Of a stretch of 14,908 nucleotides of DNA, positions 1-7,286 are shown one piece after another (the first letter of the stretch is position 1; each line of letters starts with the position of its first letter). A model generated the notes under the pieces. The model was not told the origin of the DNA. It made no database searches and worked only from the letters and a program-made list of their open reading frames with translations. The translations under genes and the position numbers were made by a program. Location of the stretch: positions 1-14,908 of the forward strand of contig JAWXVE010000058.1 in the NCBI GenBank assembly GCA_044425575.1, given 5' to 3'. Source of the stretch: JAWXVE01 sp044425575 (GTDB taxonomy: Bacteria > Bacillota > Clostridia > Lachnospirales > Lachnospiraceae).

Positions 1-105
1 GTTAATAAAATAAAAGTAATCAAACGTATTATGTATGGTCGCAATAGCTTTTCACTGTTAAAAGGAAAAGTATTGCGACTTGAATTAAAAAAGAAAACCA
101 ACTAA
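1..105 (+). pseudogene. C-terminal end of an ISL3-family transposase (cut by window edge)
   Basis: An open frame enters from the left edge and ends at TAA 103-105, giving 34 residues that begin VNKIKVIKRIMYGR. The NKIKVIKR-x-x-YG pattern resembles the last conserved block of ISL3-family (DDE) transposases, which is typically followed by a short basic tail, as here (KKKTN). The IS-like inverted repeat just downstream supports the call. Only the 3' end is visible, so whether the transposase is intact cannot be judged; it is listed as a fragment for that reason. The family is recognised from memory of the motif, not from a search. Confidence 0.65.
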
Positions 106-119
106 CTTAGGAAAGAACC
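101..119 (+). mobile_element. Right terminal inverted repeat of the ISL3-type element
   Basis: The sequence ends GAAAGAACC at 111-119. Read on the other strand this is GGTTCTTTC, matching the GG(C/T)TCTTT start typical of ISL3-family terminal repeats. It begins at the transposase stop, where the right end of such an element is expected. ISL3 elements usually make an 8-bp target duplication, which would be GATTTTAT at 120-127. The left end lies outside the window, so neither the duplication nor the exact boundary can be confirmed. Confidence 0.5.
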
Positions 120-137
120 GATTTTATTTTGTATATC

Positions 138-165
138 TTGGATTCTTATACATACACTATATTAT
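138..165 (+). promoter_or_regulatory. Possible promoter of the carboxypeptidase gene
   Basis: A TATTAT -10-like box at 160-165 follows a weak TTGGAT -35-like box at 138-143 with a 16-nt spacer. It lies outside the inferred IS end at 119 and about 30 nt before the gene. The -35 match is poor, so this is only a candidate. Confidence 0.3.
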
Positions 166-196
166 AGAGAAGTATAAAGCGGGGATGGATATTAGG

Positions 197-1387
197 GTGA
201 AAGAGAAGCGAATCCAAAATCTAATACGAATGATGCTTATATTGGTGTGTGTAGTAATAACGTGGCAGGCTGAATATGTTTACGCAAATGAGGAAATGCC
301 TATATTAGAGATTACTTCGCCTAGTGTGATCCTAATGGAAGTCAGTACAGGTGAAGTGCTATACGAAGCAAGTAGTGAAGAAATGAGGGCTCCGGCCAGT
401 ATTACAAAGATCATGTCGCTTATTCTTATTTTCGAAGCCATTGAGAATGGTTCTATTTCTTTAACGGATGAAGTGACTACAAGTGAATATGCCAAATCCA
501 TGTCAGGTTCCAAGGTATACTTAGAAACGGGAGAGATTCAGACGGTGGAGACTTTGATTAAATGCATTGTCATACCAAGTGGAAACGATGCGTGTGTAGC
601 TATGGCAGAATACATTGCAGGAAGTGAAGAATCATTTGTGGAGCAGATGAATGTAAAAGCAGAAGAGCTTGGCATGGTAAACACACACTTTGTAGATTGC
701 TGCGGATTAACGGAATCTAGTGAACATTATACCACTGCCATGGATGTGGCTATTATGTCGAGAGAGCTGATTACGACTTATCCTGCAATTTATGAATATA
801 CAAATATCTGGATGGAAGACATTGTTCACACAACTGCTCAAGGGAGCAAGGAATTCACTTTATCAAGTACGAATAAATTATTGCAGTTATATGATTATAC
901 AACTGGATTGAAAACAGGATACACCTCTCTAGCTATGCATTGTATTAGTGCAACTGCCAATCGGGATGGGATTGATCTAATTGCGGTTATATTAGGAGCT
1001 CCTAGTTCAGATGAACGTTTTAATGATGCAATGACTTTATTAGATTACGGATTTTCCATTAGTCAGATTTATACGGATGTGAAGGTGCAAAGCTTGCCAG
1101 AACTCACTGTAGAAGCAGGTGCGTCTAATCAAGTAGGAATTACGTATGCAGAGGGATTTACCTACCTAGATACAACGGGAGCAGACTTGACTCAAATGGA
1201 AAAAGAAATTGTGCTAGAAGATTCTGTTACGGCCCCCATTGAAGTAGGAGATGTGGTTGGTAAAGTAAGTTATATATTAGATGGAGTAGAGGTGGGAAGT
1301 GTTCCAATCACTTGCACAGAGCGAGTACTTCGGGCAACTTATGGGGATTATATAAAAAAAGTATGGATGCAGTACATTTTGTTGTGA
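197..1387 (+). CDS. D-alanyl-D-alanine carboxypeptidase (penicillin-binding protein, peptidase S11)
   Basis: Secreted serine peptidase that removes the terminal D-alanine from peptidoglycan pentapeptide stems. The three active-site motifs are present and in order: SxxK as S68-I-T-K71 within PASITKIM, SGN at 128-130 (IPSGNDA), and KTG at 239-241 (LKTGYTS). The N-terminus has a basic stretch (KEKRIQNLIR) and a hydrophobic core (MMLILVCVVITW), consistent with a signal peptide. The region after about residue 275 fits the PBP5-type C-terminal domain, and the protein ends in a short aromatic/hydrophobic segment that could act as a membrane anchor. I chose GTG 197 because GGGGATGG lies 8 nt upstream, the same arrangement as at leuC. 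ATG 185 is in frame and possible, but has GGGG directly against it. DacF/DacB-type clostridial paralogues cannot be told apart here, so no symbol is given. Confidence 0.93.
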   Translation: MKEKRIQNLIRMMLILVCVVITWQAEYVYANEEMPILEITSPSVILMEVSTGEVLYEASSEEMRAPASITKIMSLILIFEAIENGSISLTDEVTTSEYAKSMSGSKVYLETGEIQTVETLIKCIVIPSGNDACVAMAEYIAGSEESFVEQMNVKAEELGMVNTHFVDCCGLTESSEHYTTAMDVAIMSRELITTYPAIYEYTNIWMEDIVHTTAQGSKEFTLSSTNKLLQLYDYTTGLKTGYTSLAMHCISATANRDGIDLIAVILGAPSSDERFNDAMTLLDYGFSISQIYTDVKVQSLPELTVEAGASNQVGITYAEGFTYLDTTGADLTQMEKEIVLEDSVTAPIEVGDVVGKVSYILDGVEVGSVPITCTERVLRATYGDYIKKVWMQYILL

Positions 1388-1394
1388 AAATCTA

Positions 1395-1423
1395 TTGACA
1401 AAGTCGGCTTCCATAGTTATAAT
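1395..1423 (+). promoter_or_regulatory. Consensus sigma-A promoter of rpmF
   Basis: TTGACA at 1395-1400 and TATAAT at 1418-1423 are separated by 17 nt. Both hexamers and the spacing are perfect consensus. Transcription should begin near 1430, leaving an untranslated leader of about 95 nt before rpmF. Confidence 0.92.
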
Positions 1424-1446
1424 AGACCAAGTGTGTTAGAGATTAA

Positions 1447-1463
1447 TAATACACGATGTATTA
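1447..1463 (+). repeat. Short inverted repeat in the rpmF leader
   Basis: TAATACA (1447-1453) and TGTATTA (1457-1463) are perfect inverted arms around CGA. The repeat lies in the predicted leader RNA. The stem is AT-rich and weak, and I know of no family it belongs to. Confidence 0.4.
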
Positions 1464-1525
1464 GTTTCAAAGTCAAAACTTGGCTGTTATAAAGGATAAT
1501 TACCATTGATTAAGGAGGTGTAAGA

Positions 1526-1705
1526 ATGTCAATTTGTCCAAAGAATAAATCTTCAAGAGGTAGAAGAGATAAGAGAAGAGCAAACTGGAAGATGAGTGCT
1601 CCTACATTAGTAAAATGTAGTAAGTGCAGTGCTTTAATGATGCCTCATAGAGTATGTAAAGCTTGTGGATCTTACAACAAAAAAGAAATTATTTCAGTTG
1701 ATTAA
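1526..1705 (+). CDS. rpmF: 50S ribosomal protein L32
   Basis: A 59-residue protein of the large ribosomal subunit. The N-terminal basic block RRDKRRANWKMSAPTLVKC is the L32 signature. Four cysteines at 31, 34, 44 and 47 (CSKC and CKAC) form the zinc ribbon, so this is the zinc-binding (C+) form. The length is normal for the family. AAGGAGGTG at 1512-1520 is a strong ribosome-binding site 5 nt before ATG 1526. The gene has its own consensus promoter and terminator and so appears monocistronic. In many Firmicutes rpmF is followed by plsX and fatty-acid genes; here leuC comes next. Confidence 0.97.
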   Translation: MSICPKNKSSRGRRDKRRANWKMSAPTLVKCSKCSALMMPHRVCKACGSYNKKEIISVD

Positions 1706-1721
1706 TCAGTGGGATAAGGTG

Positions 1722-1748
1722 GAGGAAGTAATGGCTTCCTCTTTTTTT
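1722..1748 (+). terminator. Intrinsic terminator of rpmF
   Basis: Perfect 7-bp stem GAGGAAG (1722-1728) with CTTCCTC (1735-1741), a 6-nt loop, then seven T (1742-1748). It begins 16 nt after the rpmF stop. Confidence 0.92.
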
Positions 1749-1820
1749 GTACCATAAATTCAAGAATTAATAATATGATATCAGGATCAAAAGAGCGGAT
1801 TCTTAATATTTTCAGAATTT

Positions 1821-1845
1821 TGAGTCAAAAAACCTTTTGACCTCA
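1821..1845 (+). repeat. Inverted repeat upstream of leuC
   Basis: GTCAAAA (1824-1830) and TTTTGAC (1835-1841) are perfect arms around AACC. Flanking TGA (1821-1823) and CTCA (1842-1845) extend the pairing with one unpaired base. No T-run follows, so it does not look like a terminator. It could be an operator for the leucine genes. It also covers a TTGACC hexamer (1837-1842) that resembles a -35 box but has no good -10 partner. Confidence 0.45.
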
Positions 1846-1871
1846 ACATCATAATATGTATTCAAATAATA

Positions 1872-1901
1872 TTAGAAAATCTTTCAATAGTATGATAAAA
1901 T
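1872..1901 (+). promoter_or_regulatory. Possible leuC promoter (extended -10 type)
   Basis: TAAAAT at 1896-1901 is preceded by TGA, giving an extended -10 (TGATAAAAT). A weak TTAGAA at 1872-1877 lies 18 nt upstream. The predicted transcript start near 1908 would leave a leader of about 40 nt. The rpmF terminator upstream means a promoter is needed somewhere in 1750-1910; this is the best candidate I see. Confidence 0.42.
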
Positions 1902-1946
1902 AGAATGAGTTTTAAGAGAATTAAGAAAGAAGGGATGGATATTAAA

Positions 1947-3212
1947 ATGGGTATGACAATGACACAGAAGATCTTAGCAGCACATGCGGGTCTAGAATCA
2001 GTTGTAGCAGGTCAATTAATTGAAGCAGAATTAGACTTAGTACTAGGAAATGATATTACAAGTCCAGTTGCTATTGCTGAGATGGAAAAGATGAATGTAG
2101 AAGGTGTGTTCCACAAAGATAAAATTGCTTTAGTGCCAGACCACTTTGTACCAAATAAAGACATAAAGTCAGCAGAACATTGTAAATGTGTGCGTGAATT
2201 TGCATGTAAGCATGAGATTACGAATTATTTTGAAGTTGGACAAATGGGGATCGAACATGCACTTTTGCCAGAAAAAGGTTTAACGGTAGCAGGAGATGTG
2301 ATTATTGGAGCTGATTCTCATACGTGTACATATGGCGCCTTAGGTGCATTTTCTGCCGGAGTTGGTAGTACGGATATGGCGGCGGGTATGGCAACAGGTA
2401 AAGCTTGGTTTAAAGTACCAAGTGCCATTCAATTTCAGCTTACGGGAGCCTTCGCTCCTTATGTAAGTGGGAAAGATTTAATCTTACATATTATTGGTAT
2501 GATAGGCGTAGATGGAGCAAGATACCAATCCATGGAATTTGTTGGAGAGGGAATTGCAAATCTTACCATAGATGATCGTTTTACCATTGCCAATATGGCA
2601 ATTGAAGCAGGTGCAAAGAACGGCATTTTCCCAGTGGATGATACTGCTGTTGCATATATGGAATCTCATTCTAGTCGTCCATATACCGTATATGAGGCAG
2701 ATGATGATGCAGAATACGAACGTATCATTCAAATCGACCTAGGAACCATACGTCCAACCATTGCTTTTCCTCATTTGCCAGAGAACACCAAGACAATTGA
2801 TGAAATTGTAGAAGATATTACCATTGACCAAGTAGTAATTGGCTCTTGCACCAATGGGCGAATTGATGATCTTCGCATGGCTGCAACTATTTTAAAAGGA
2901 AAAAGTGTAAAGAAGGGATTGCGTTGTATTATTATTCCAGCAACTCAATCCATTTACCTACAAGCAATGGAAGAAGGACTAATTAAAATCTTTATTGAAG
3001 CAGGAGCTATTGTGAGTACCCCAACGTGTGGGCCATGTCTAGGAGGATATATGGGAATCTTAGCAGAGGGTGAACGTTGTGTATCTACCACGAACCGTAA
3101 CTTTGTAGGTCGTATGGGTCATGTTACATCTGAAATCTATCTTGCATCGCCAACCGTAGCAGCGGCAAGTGCAGTCACAGGTAAGATTTCTGATGCAGAG
3201 GAGGTTATGTAA
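1947..3212 (+). CDS. leuC: 3-isopropylmalate dehydratase large subunit
   Basis: Large subunit of isopropylmalate isomerase, which converts 2-isopropylmalate to 3-isopropylmalate in leucine synthesis using a [4Fe-4S] cluster. The three cluster cysteines are visible: C301 in IGSCTNGR, and C361 and C364 in PTCGPCLGG. The 421-residue length fits the shorter bacterial/archaeal LeuC form found in clostridia. I start at ATG 1947 (MGMTMTQKILAAHAG), the usual N-terminus in related proteins, with AGGGATGG 8 nt upstream. In-frame ATGs at 1935 and 1905 would add unrelated residues and lack a well-placed ribosome-binding site. The next gene, leuD, begins 1 nt after the stop, so the subunits are co-translated. 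Homoaconitase or dimethylmalate dehydratase relatives share the fold, but the leuCD pairing makes isopropylmalate the likeliest substrate. Confidence 0.95.
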   Translation: MGMTMTQKILAAHAGLESVVAGQLIEAELDLVLGNDITSPVAIAEMEKMNVEGVFHKDKIALVPDHFVPNKDIKSAEHCKCVREFACKHEITNYFEVGQMGIEHALLPEKGLTVAGDVIIGADSHTCTYGALGAFSAGVGSTDMAAGMATGKAWFKVPSAIQFQLTGAFAPYVSGKDLILHIIGMIGVDGARYQSMEFVGEGIANLTIDDRFTIANMAIEAGAKNGIFPVDDTAVAYMESHSSRPYTVYEADDDAEYERIIQIDLGTIRPTIAFPHLPENTKTIDEIVEDITIDQVVIGSCTNGRIDDLRMAATILKGKSVKKGLRCIIIPATQSIYLQAMEEGLIKIFIEAGAIVSTPTCGPCLGGYMGILAEGERCVSTTNRNFVGRMGHVTSEIYLASPTVAAASAVTGKISDAEEVM

Positions 3213-3213
3213 G

Positions 3214-3705
3214 ATGAAAGCAAAAGGTAGCGTATTTAAATACGGAGATAATGTAGATACAGATGTAATTATACCGGCAAGATATTTGAACACATCAGAT
3301 GCGACAGAACTAGCAACACATTGCATGGAAGATATTGATGCTACGTTTGTAAGTCGCGTAAAAGCTGGAGATGTAATAGTAGCAACTAAGAATTTTGGAT
3401 GCGGTTCTTCTAGAGAGCATGCACCTATTGCTATTAAAGCTTCAGGTATTAGTTGCGTAATAGCAGATACCTTTGCTAGAATCTTTTACCGCAATGCTAT
3501 TAATATTGGGTTGCCTATTGTAGAGTGCAGTGAGGCGGCTAATGATATTGAGGAAGGCAATGAAGTAGAAGTAGATTTTGATACAGGTATTATTACTAAT
3601 GTAACGAAGAATAAGACGTATCAAGGACAACCATTTCCTGAATTTATGCAGAAGATCATTAAAGCAGAAGGGCTTGTTAATTATATTGTAAATGAAAAAG
3701 CCTAA
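3214..3705 (+). CDS. leuD: 3-isopropylmalate dehydratase small subunit
   Basis: Small swivelling subunit that pairs with LeuC to complete the isomerase active site. At 163 residues it has the normal LeuD length. The N-terminal GDNVDTDVIIPARYL block and the GCGSSREHAP substrate-binding loop are both intact. ATG 3214 is preceded by GAGGAGG (3199-3205) at the end of leuC; in-frame starts further upstream would overlap leuC substantially and give a non-homologous extension. Neither leuA nor leuB is in this window, so the rest of the pathway must be encoded elsewhere. Confidence 0.95.
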   Translation: MKAKGSVFKYGDNVDTDVIIPARYLNTSDATELATHCMEDIDATFVSRVKAGDVIVATKNFGCGSSREHAPIAIKASGISCVIADTFARIFYRNAINIGLPIVECSEAANDIEEGNEVEVDFDTGIITNVTKNKTYQGQPFPEFMQKIIKAEGLVNYIVNEKA

Positions 3706-3717
3706 TAGGAGAATCGA

Positions 3718-5475
3718 TTGAAATCATTATGGAAGTATTTGAACGGTTATAAAAAGCAAGCGGTTCTAGCACCAGTTTTTAAGATGCTAGAAGCGCTGTT
3801 TGAATTATTTGTACCCCTTGTAATTGCGGGAATTATTGATGTGGGAATTGTGCAGGGAGATTACGCCTATTTGGCTAAAATGGGTGGAATTCTAGTTGGA
3901 TTAGGAATGGTTGGACTCACCTGTTCCATTACAGCACAATATTACGCAGCGAAAGCAGCAGTGGGATTTGGTGCCCGATTAAAAGAAGCTTTATTTACAA
4001 AAATTAATAGCTTTTCCTATGCGCAAATGGATGAGGTGGGAATTTCCACTCTTTTAACAAGAGTAACGAGTGATGCCACTCAAGTTCAAACAGGATTGAA
4101 TCTTGTGTTACGTCTATTTTTGCGTTCCCCATTTATTATTACAGGTGCTATTATTGCTGCTTTTTACTTGGATCCAAGGAGTGCGATAGTATTTGTAATT
4201 GCAATTCCACTTCTTGCCATTGCAGTATTTTCGATTATGTTCTATACCATGCCCCTCTATAAGGGAGTGCAGAGAAAACTAGACCATGTCTTATTAAATG
4301 TACGAGAAAATCTTGCAGGTATTCGCGTGATTCGTGCATTTAATCGACAAGAGAGAGAAGTGGAAACATTTAATCAAGAAGCAAGGGAGCTGCGTTCTAT
4401 GCAGCTACATGTAGGGCGTATATCCGCTACTCTTAATCCAATAACATACATTATTGTCAATAGTGCAATGATTGCATTGCTTCTAATAGGAGGCGATCAA
4501 GTTTCTATGGGTATTATAGAAACAGGAACCGTTGTTGCACTTGTAAACTATATGTCTCAGATTCTAGTAGAATTAGTAAAGTTAGCCAATTTAATTATTA
4601 ATGTAACAAAAGCGATTGCTTCTGCCAACCGCATTGTGGAAGTTTTTGAAATGGAAGAGGGTATGGTAGATGGCGAGCAAAATCTTTCAGGACCAATTCA
4701 ATCCATAAGGTTTGATGAAGTTTCTTTCTCTTATTCCAATACAAAAGAACATTCCTTGCGTCATATTTCCTTTACCATGAACCAAGGGGAAACCTTAGGA
4801 GTAATCGGCAGTACTGGATCTGGTAAAACGACCCTAGTCAATTTAATTCCTCGCTATTATGATGCAACAGAAGGAGTGGTTCTCATTAATGGGCAGAATG
4901 TAAATGAGTATAAAATAAACTCACTTCATAAGGCAATTCGTATGGTTCCACAAAAAGCCGTCTTATTTCAAGGTACCATTCGAGAGAATTTAAGAGTTGG
5001 CAAAAGAGATGCAACAGATGAAGAAATGTTACTTGCCTTAGAACGAGCACAAGCAAAGGATATGCAAGGAAAAGAGCATAATATTCTAGATAAAGAAATT
5101 GCAGAAGGTGGAAAGAATCTTTCTGGTGGACAGAGACAACGTCTTACTATTGCACGAGCATTGGTAAATCAACCAAGTGTCTTAATCTTAGATGATAGTT
5201 CTTCTGCATTAGATAATCAGACAGACATGAAGTTGCGTAAAGCCCTTAGAACCATTGCACCGTATTGTATTACCGTATTAGTATCCCAAAGAGCCACATC
5301 CATTAAACATGCAAATCAAATTCTTGTGCTAGAAGAAGGCGAGATGGTAGGATTAGGAACACATGAGGAATTAATGGAGTCTTGTATTATTTACCGTGAA
5401 ATTTGCCTTTCTCAATTAGAAGAGTCGGAATGTAATGCACATAACAGGGGGTGTGAGAATGAGCAATTCCAGTGA
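3718..5475 (+). CDS. ABC exporter half-transporter with degenerate ATP site (heterodimer subunit 1)
   Basis: A 585-residue fusion of a six-helix ABC exporter membrane domain (about residues 1-315) and a nucleotide-binding domain. Walker A is GSTGSGKTT at 364-372 and the signature LSGGQ is at 468-472. The residue after the Walker B aspartate D492 is D493 instead of the catalytic glutamate, and the H-loop has Q524 (VSQR) in place of histidine. This is the degenerate partner pattern of heterodimeric exporters such as BmrC/BmrD and LmrC/LmrD. Translation starts at TTG 3718, with TAGGAG 6 nt upstream just after the leuD stop. It overlaps the next gene by 17 nt. The substrate is unknown; drug or peptide export is typical of the family. 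Confidence 0.9.
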   Translation: MKSLWKYLNGYKKQAVLAPVFKMLEALFELFVPLVIAGIIDVGIVQGDYAYLAKMGGILVGLGMVGLTCSITAQYYAAKAAVGFGARLKEALFTKINSFSYAQMDEVGISTLLTRVTSDATQVQTGLNLVLRLFLRSPFIITGAIIAAFYLDPRSAIVFVIAIPLLAIAVFSIMFYTMPLYKGVQRKLDHVLLNVRENLAGIRVIRAFNRQEREVETFNQEARELRSMQLHVGRISATLNPITYIIVNSAMIALLLIGGDQVSMGIIETGTVVALVNYMSQILVELVKLANLIINVTKAIASANRIVEVFEMEEGMVDGEQNLSGPIQSIRFDEVSFSYSNTKEHSLRHISFTMNQGETLGVIGSTGSGKTTLVNLIPRYYDATEGVVLINGQNVNEYKINSLHKAIRMVPQKAVLFQGTIRENLRVGKRDATDEEMLLALERAQAKDMQGKEHNILDKEIAEGGKNLSGGQRQRLTIARALVNQPSVLILDDSSSALDNQTDMKLRKALRTIAPYCITVLVSQRATSIKHANQILVLEEGEMVGLGTHEELMESCIIYREICLSQLEESECNAHNRGCENEQFQ

Positions 5476-7216
5476 AAATCGTAAGAAAACAGTTTCTCGT
5501 ATCTTACAATTAATCGGTAACCAGAAAAGATATGTGGTGGGAACGTTACTATTTGCATTTCTTACGGTTGTTACAACACTGACCATCCCAATTTTGATTG
5601 GGCAAGGAATAGATTGTATTGTTGGCGTGGATCAAGTGGATGTTGTGAATTTAAAGAAGATTGTCCTGCAAATTGCCAGTGTTACAATCATAACGACTAT
5701 TTCGCAGTGGTGTATGAATTTGTGTAATAATGCTATTACTTACCGAGTAGCAAATGAAGTAAGAGAACAATCATTTCAGAAATTGCAAAAAGTGCCATTG
5801 CAATATGTAGATACCCAGAAGCATGGAGATATTGTTAGTCGTATGATTTCTGATGTAGATCAATTTGCAGATGGATTACTTATGGGATTTACACAATTTT
5901 TTACAGGTGTTATGACTATTGTAGGAACCTTGGTATTTATGTTTGGCATTAATTACAAAATCACTTTTTTAGTGATTCTGATTACGCCACTTTCTTTATT
6001 TGTTGCGAATTTTATTGCCAAGAAAACCTATAAGATGTTTCAATTGCAAACAAAATCAAAGGGAGAGAATACTTCCTATATTAATGAAATGATTGGCAAT
6101 CTAAAAGTGGTAAAAGCCTTTGATTATGAAGAGGAATCTTCTTTGAAATTCAAAGAATACAATGAAACATTAGAAGACTACAGCATGAAGGCTACTTTCT
6201 TTTCTTCTATTACATTTCCTGCCACTCGATTTGTGAATGGGGTAGTATATGCCGCAGTAGGCGTATTTGGAGCAGCTAGTGTAATTAGAGGACAACTAAG
6301 TGTAGGACAACTTACTAGCTTTTTGTCCTATGCCAATCAATATACCAAACCATTTAATGAAATCTCTGGAGTAGTAACAGAATTACAAAATGCATTGGCA
6401 TGTGCAGGACGTGTATTTGAATTAATTGATGAACCAACTTATCTTCCAGATGGAGAACAAGCAGTGGAACTAACACAAGTAGATGGTACGGTGGAAGTGG
6501 AACATATTGATTTTTCTTACTACCCAGGTCAGAATTTAATTGAAGATCTAAGTATATCTATTCAACATGGAGAACGAGTTGCCATTGTAGGTCCAACAGG
6601 TTGTGGTAAGAGCACCTTAATTAACTTGCTCATGCGTTTCTATGATGTTCAATCAGGAACGATTTATATTAGTGGTCAAGAGATTGACATGATTAAGCGT
6701 AAAAGCCTTAGAGAAAATTTTGGTATGGTGTTGCAAGAAACTTGGTTGCGCTCAGGCACCATACGAGACAATATTGCATATGGGAAGGAAGATGCTACTA
6801 TAGAAGAGATTATAGAAGCAGCCAAAGAAGCCCATGCTCATGGCTTTATAGAGCGAATGAAAGATGGATATGATACGATTTTGTCAGAGAATGGGGGTAA
6901 TTTATCTCAGGGAGAGAAGCAGTTACTATGTATTGCTAGAGTCATGTTATTATTGCCACCAATGTTGATTTTAGATGAAGCAACCTCTTCTATTGACACA
7001 CGAACCGAGATTAAAATTCAAGAAGCGTTTGGAAAGATGATGAAAGGACGAACTAGTTTTGTAGTAGCCCATCGTCTATCAACCATTAAAAATGCAGATA
7101 AAATTCTAGTGATGCGTTCTGGTACTATTGTGGAGCAAGGGACCCATGAGAGTTTATATGATAAAAAAGGATTTTATTATGATTTATATCAAAGTCAATT
7201 TGCTATTATTGAATAA
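5459..7216 (+). CDS. ABC exporter half-transporter with catalytic ATP site (heterodimer subunit 2)
   Basis: Partner of the preceding gene, also 585 residues, with an N-terminal six-helix membrane domain and a C-terminal ATPase domain. Walker A is GPTGCGKS at 378-385, Walker B ends in D506 followed by the catalytic E507, and the H-loop histidine is H538 (VAHRLS). Its signature is LSQGE (482-486) rather than LSGGQ. In the expected heterodimer, this protein's intact Walker A/B and H-loop face the normal LSGGQ of subunit 1, forming one working site. Its altered signature faces the degenerate elements of subunit 1. ATG 5459 lies inside the end of subunit 1 with AGGGGG (5446-5451) upstream. The overlap argues for coupled translation and fixed stoichiometry. 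Confidence 0.92.
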   Translation: MSNSSENRKKTVSRILQLIGNQKRYVVGTLLFAFLTVVTTLTIPILIGQGIDCIVGVDQVDVVNLKKIVLQIASVTIITTISQWCMNLCNNAITYRVANEVREQSFQKLQKVPLQYVDTQKHGDIVSRMISDVDQFADGLLMGFTQFFTGVMTIVGTLVFMFGINYKITFLVILITPLSLFVANFIAKKTYKMFQLQTKSKGENTSYINEMIGNLKVVKAFDYEEESSLKFKEYNETLEDYSMKATFFSSITFPATRFVNGVVYAAVGVFGAASVIRGQLSVGQLTSFLSYANQYTKPFNEISGVVTELQNALACAGRVFELIDEPTYLPDGEQAVELTQVDGTVEVEHIDFSYYPGQNLIEDLSISIQHGERVAIVGPTGCGKSTLINLLMRFYDVQSGTIYISGQEIDMIKRKSLRENFGMVLQETWLRSGTIRDNIAYGKEDATIEEIIEAAKEAHAHGFIERMKDGYDTILSENGGNLSQGEKQLLCIARVMLLLPPMLILDEATSSIDTRTEIKIQEAFGKMMKGRTSFVVAHRLSTIKNADKILVMRSGTIVEQGTHESLYDKKGFYYDLYQSQFAIIE

Positions 7217-7245
7217 TTGACTTATTTTTCACAAATGACTATAAT
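7217..7245 (+). promoter_or_regulatory. Promoter of rex, possibly overlapping a Rex half-operator
   Basis: TTGACT (7217-7222) and TATAAT (7240-7245) are spaced by 17 nt, a near-consensus sigma-A promoter beginning directly after the preceding stop codon. TTCACAA at 7228-7234 in the spacer matches one arm of the Rex site consensus TTGTGAAnnnnTTCACAA. The opposite arm keeps only TTG (7217-7219), at the right distance. Autoregulation by Rex is therefore possible but not proven. Confidence 0.85.
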
Positions 7246-7286
7246 GAAAGAATCAGACAACAGTGAAGAAAGAGAAGGTTATTATT

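Noticed and set aside
185..1387. Beta-lactamase instead of carboxypeptidase
   Set aside because: SxxK, SGN and KTG spacing and the extra C-terminal domain fit the S11 D-Ala-D-Ala carboxypeptidases; no class A beta-lactamase ExxLN motif is seen.
1773..1838. 21-codon reading frame starting ATG at 1773
   Set aside because: No ribosome-binding site, very short, and it crosses the inverted repeat; not supported as a gene.
1706..1946. T-box or other leucine-responsive riboswitch before leuC
   Set aside because: No AGGGTGGNACC-type T-box sequence, no antiterminator/terminator pair after the predicted promoter, and a leader of only about 40 nt.
2484..3630. Open frames on the minus strand within leuC and leuD
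   Set aside because: They lie wholly antisense to well-supported genes, lack ribosome-binding sites and encode cysteine/isoleucine-rich nonsense with no family resemblance.
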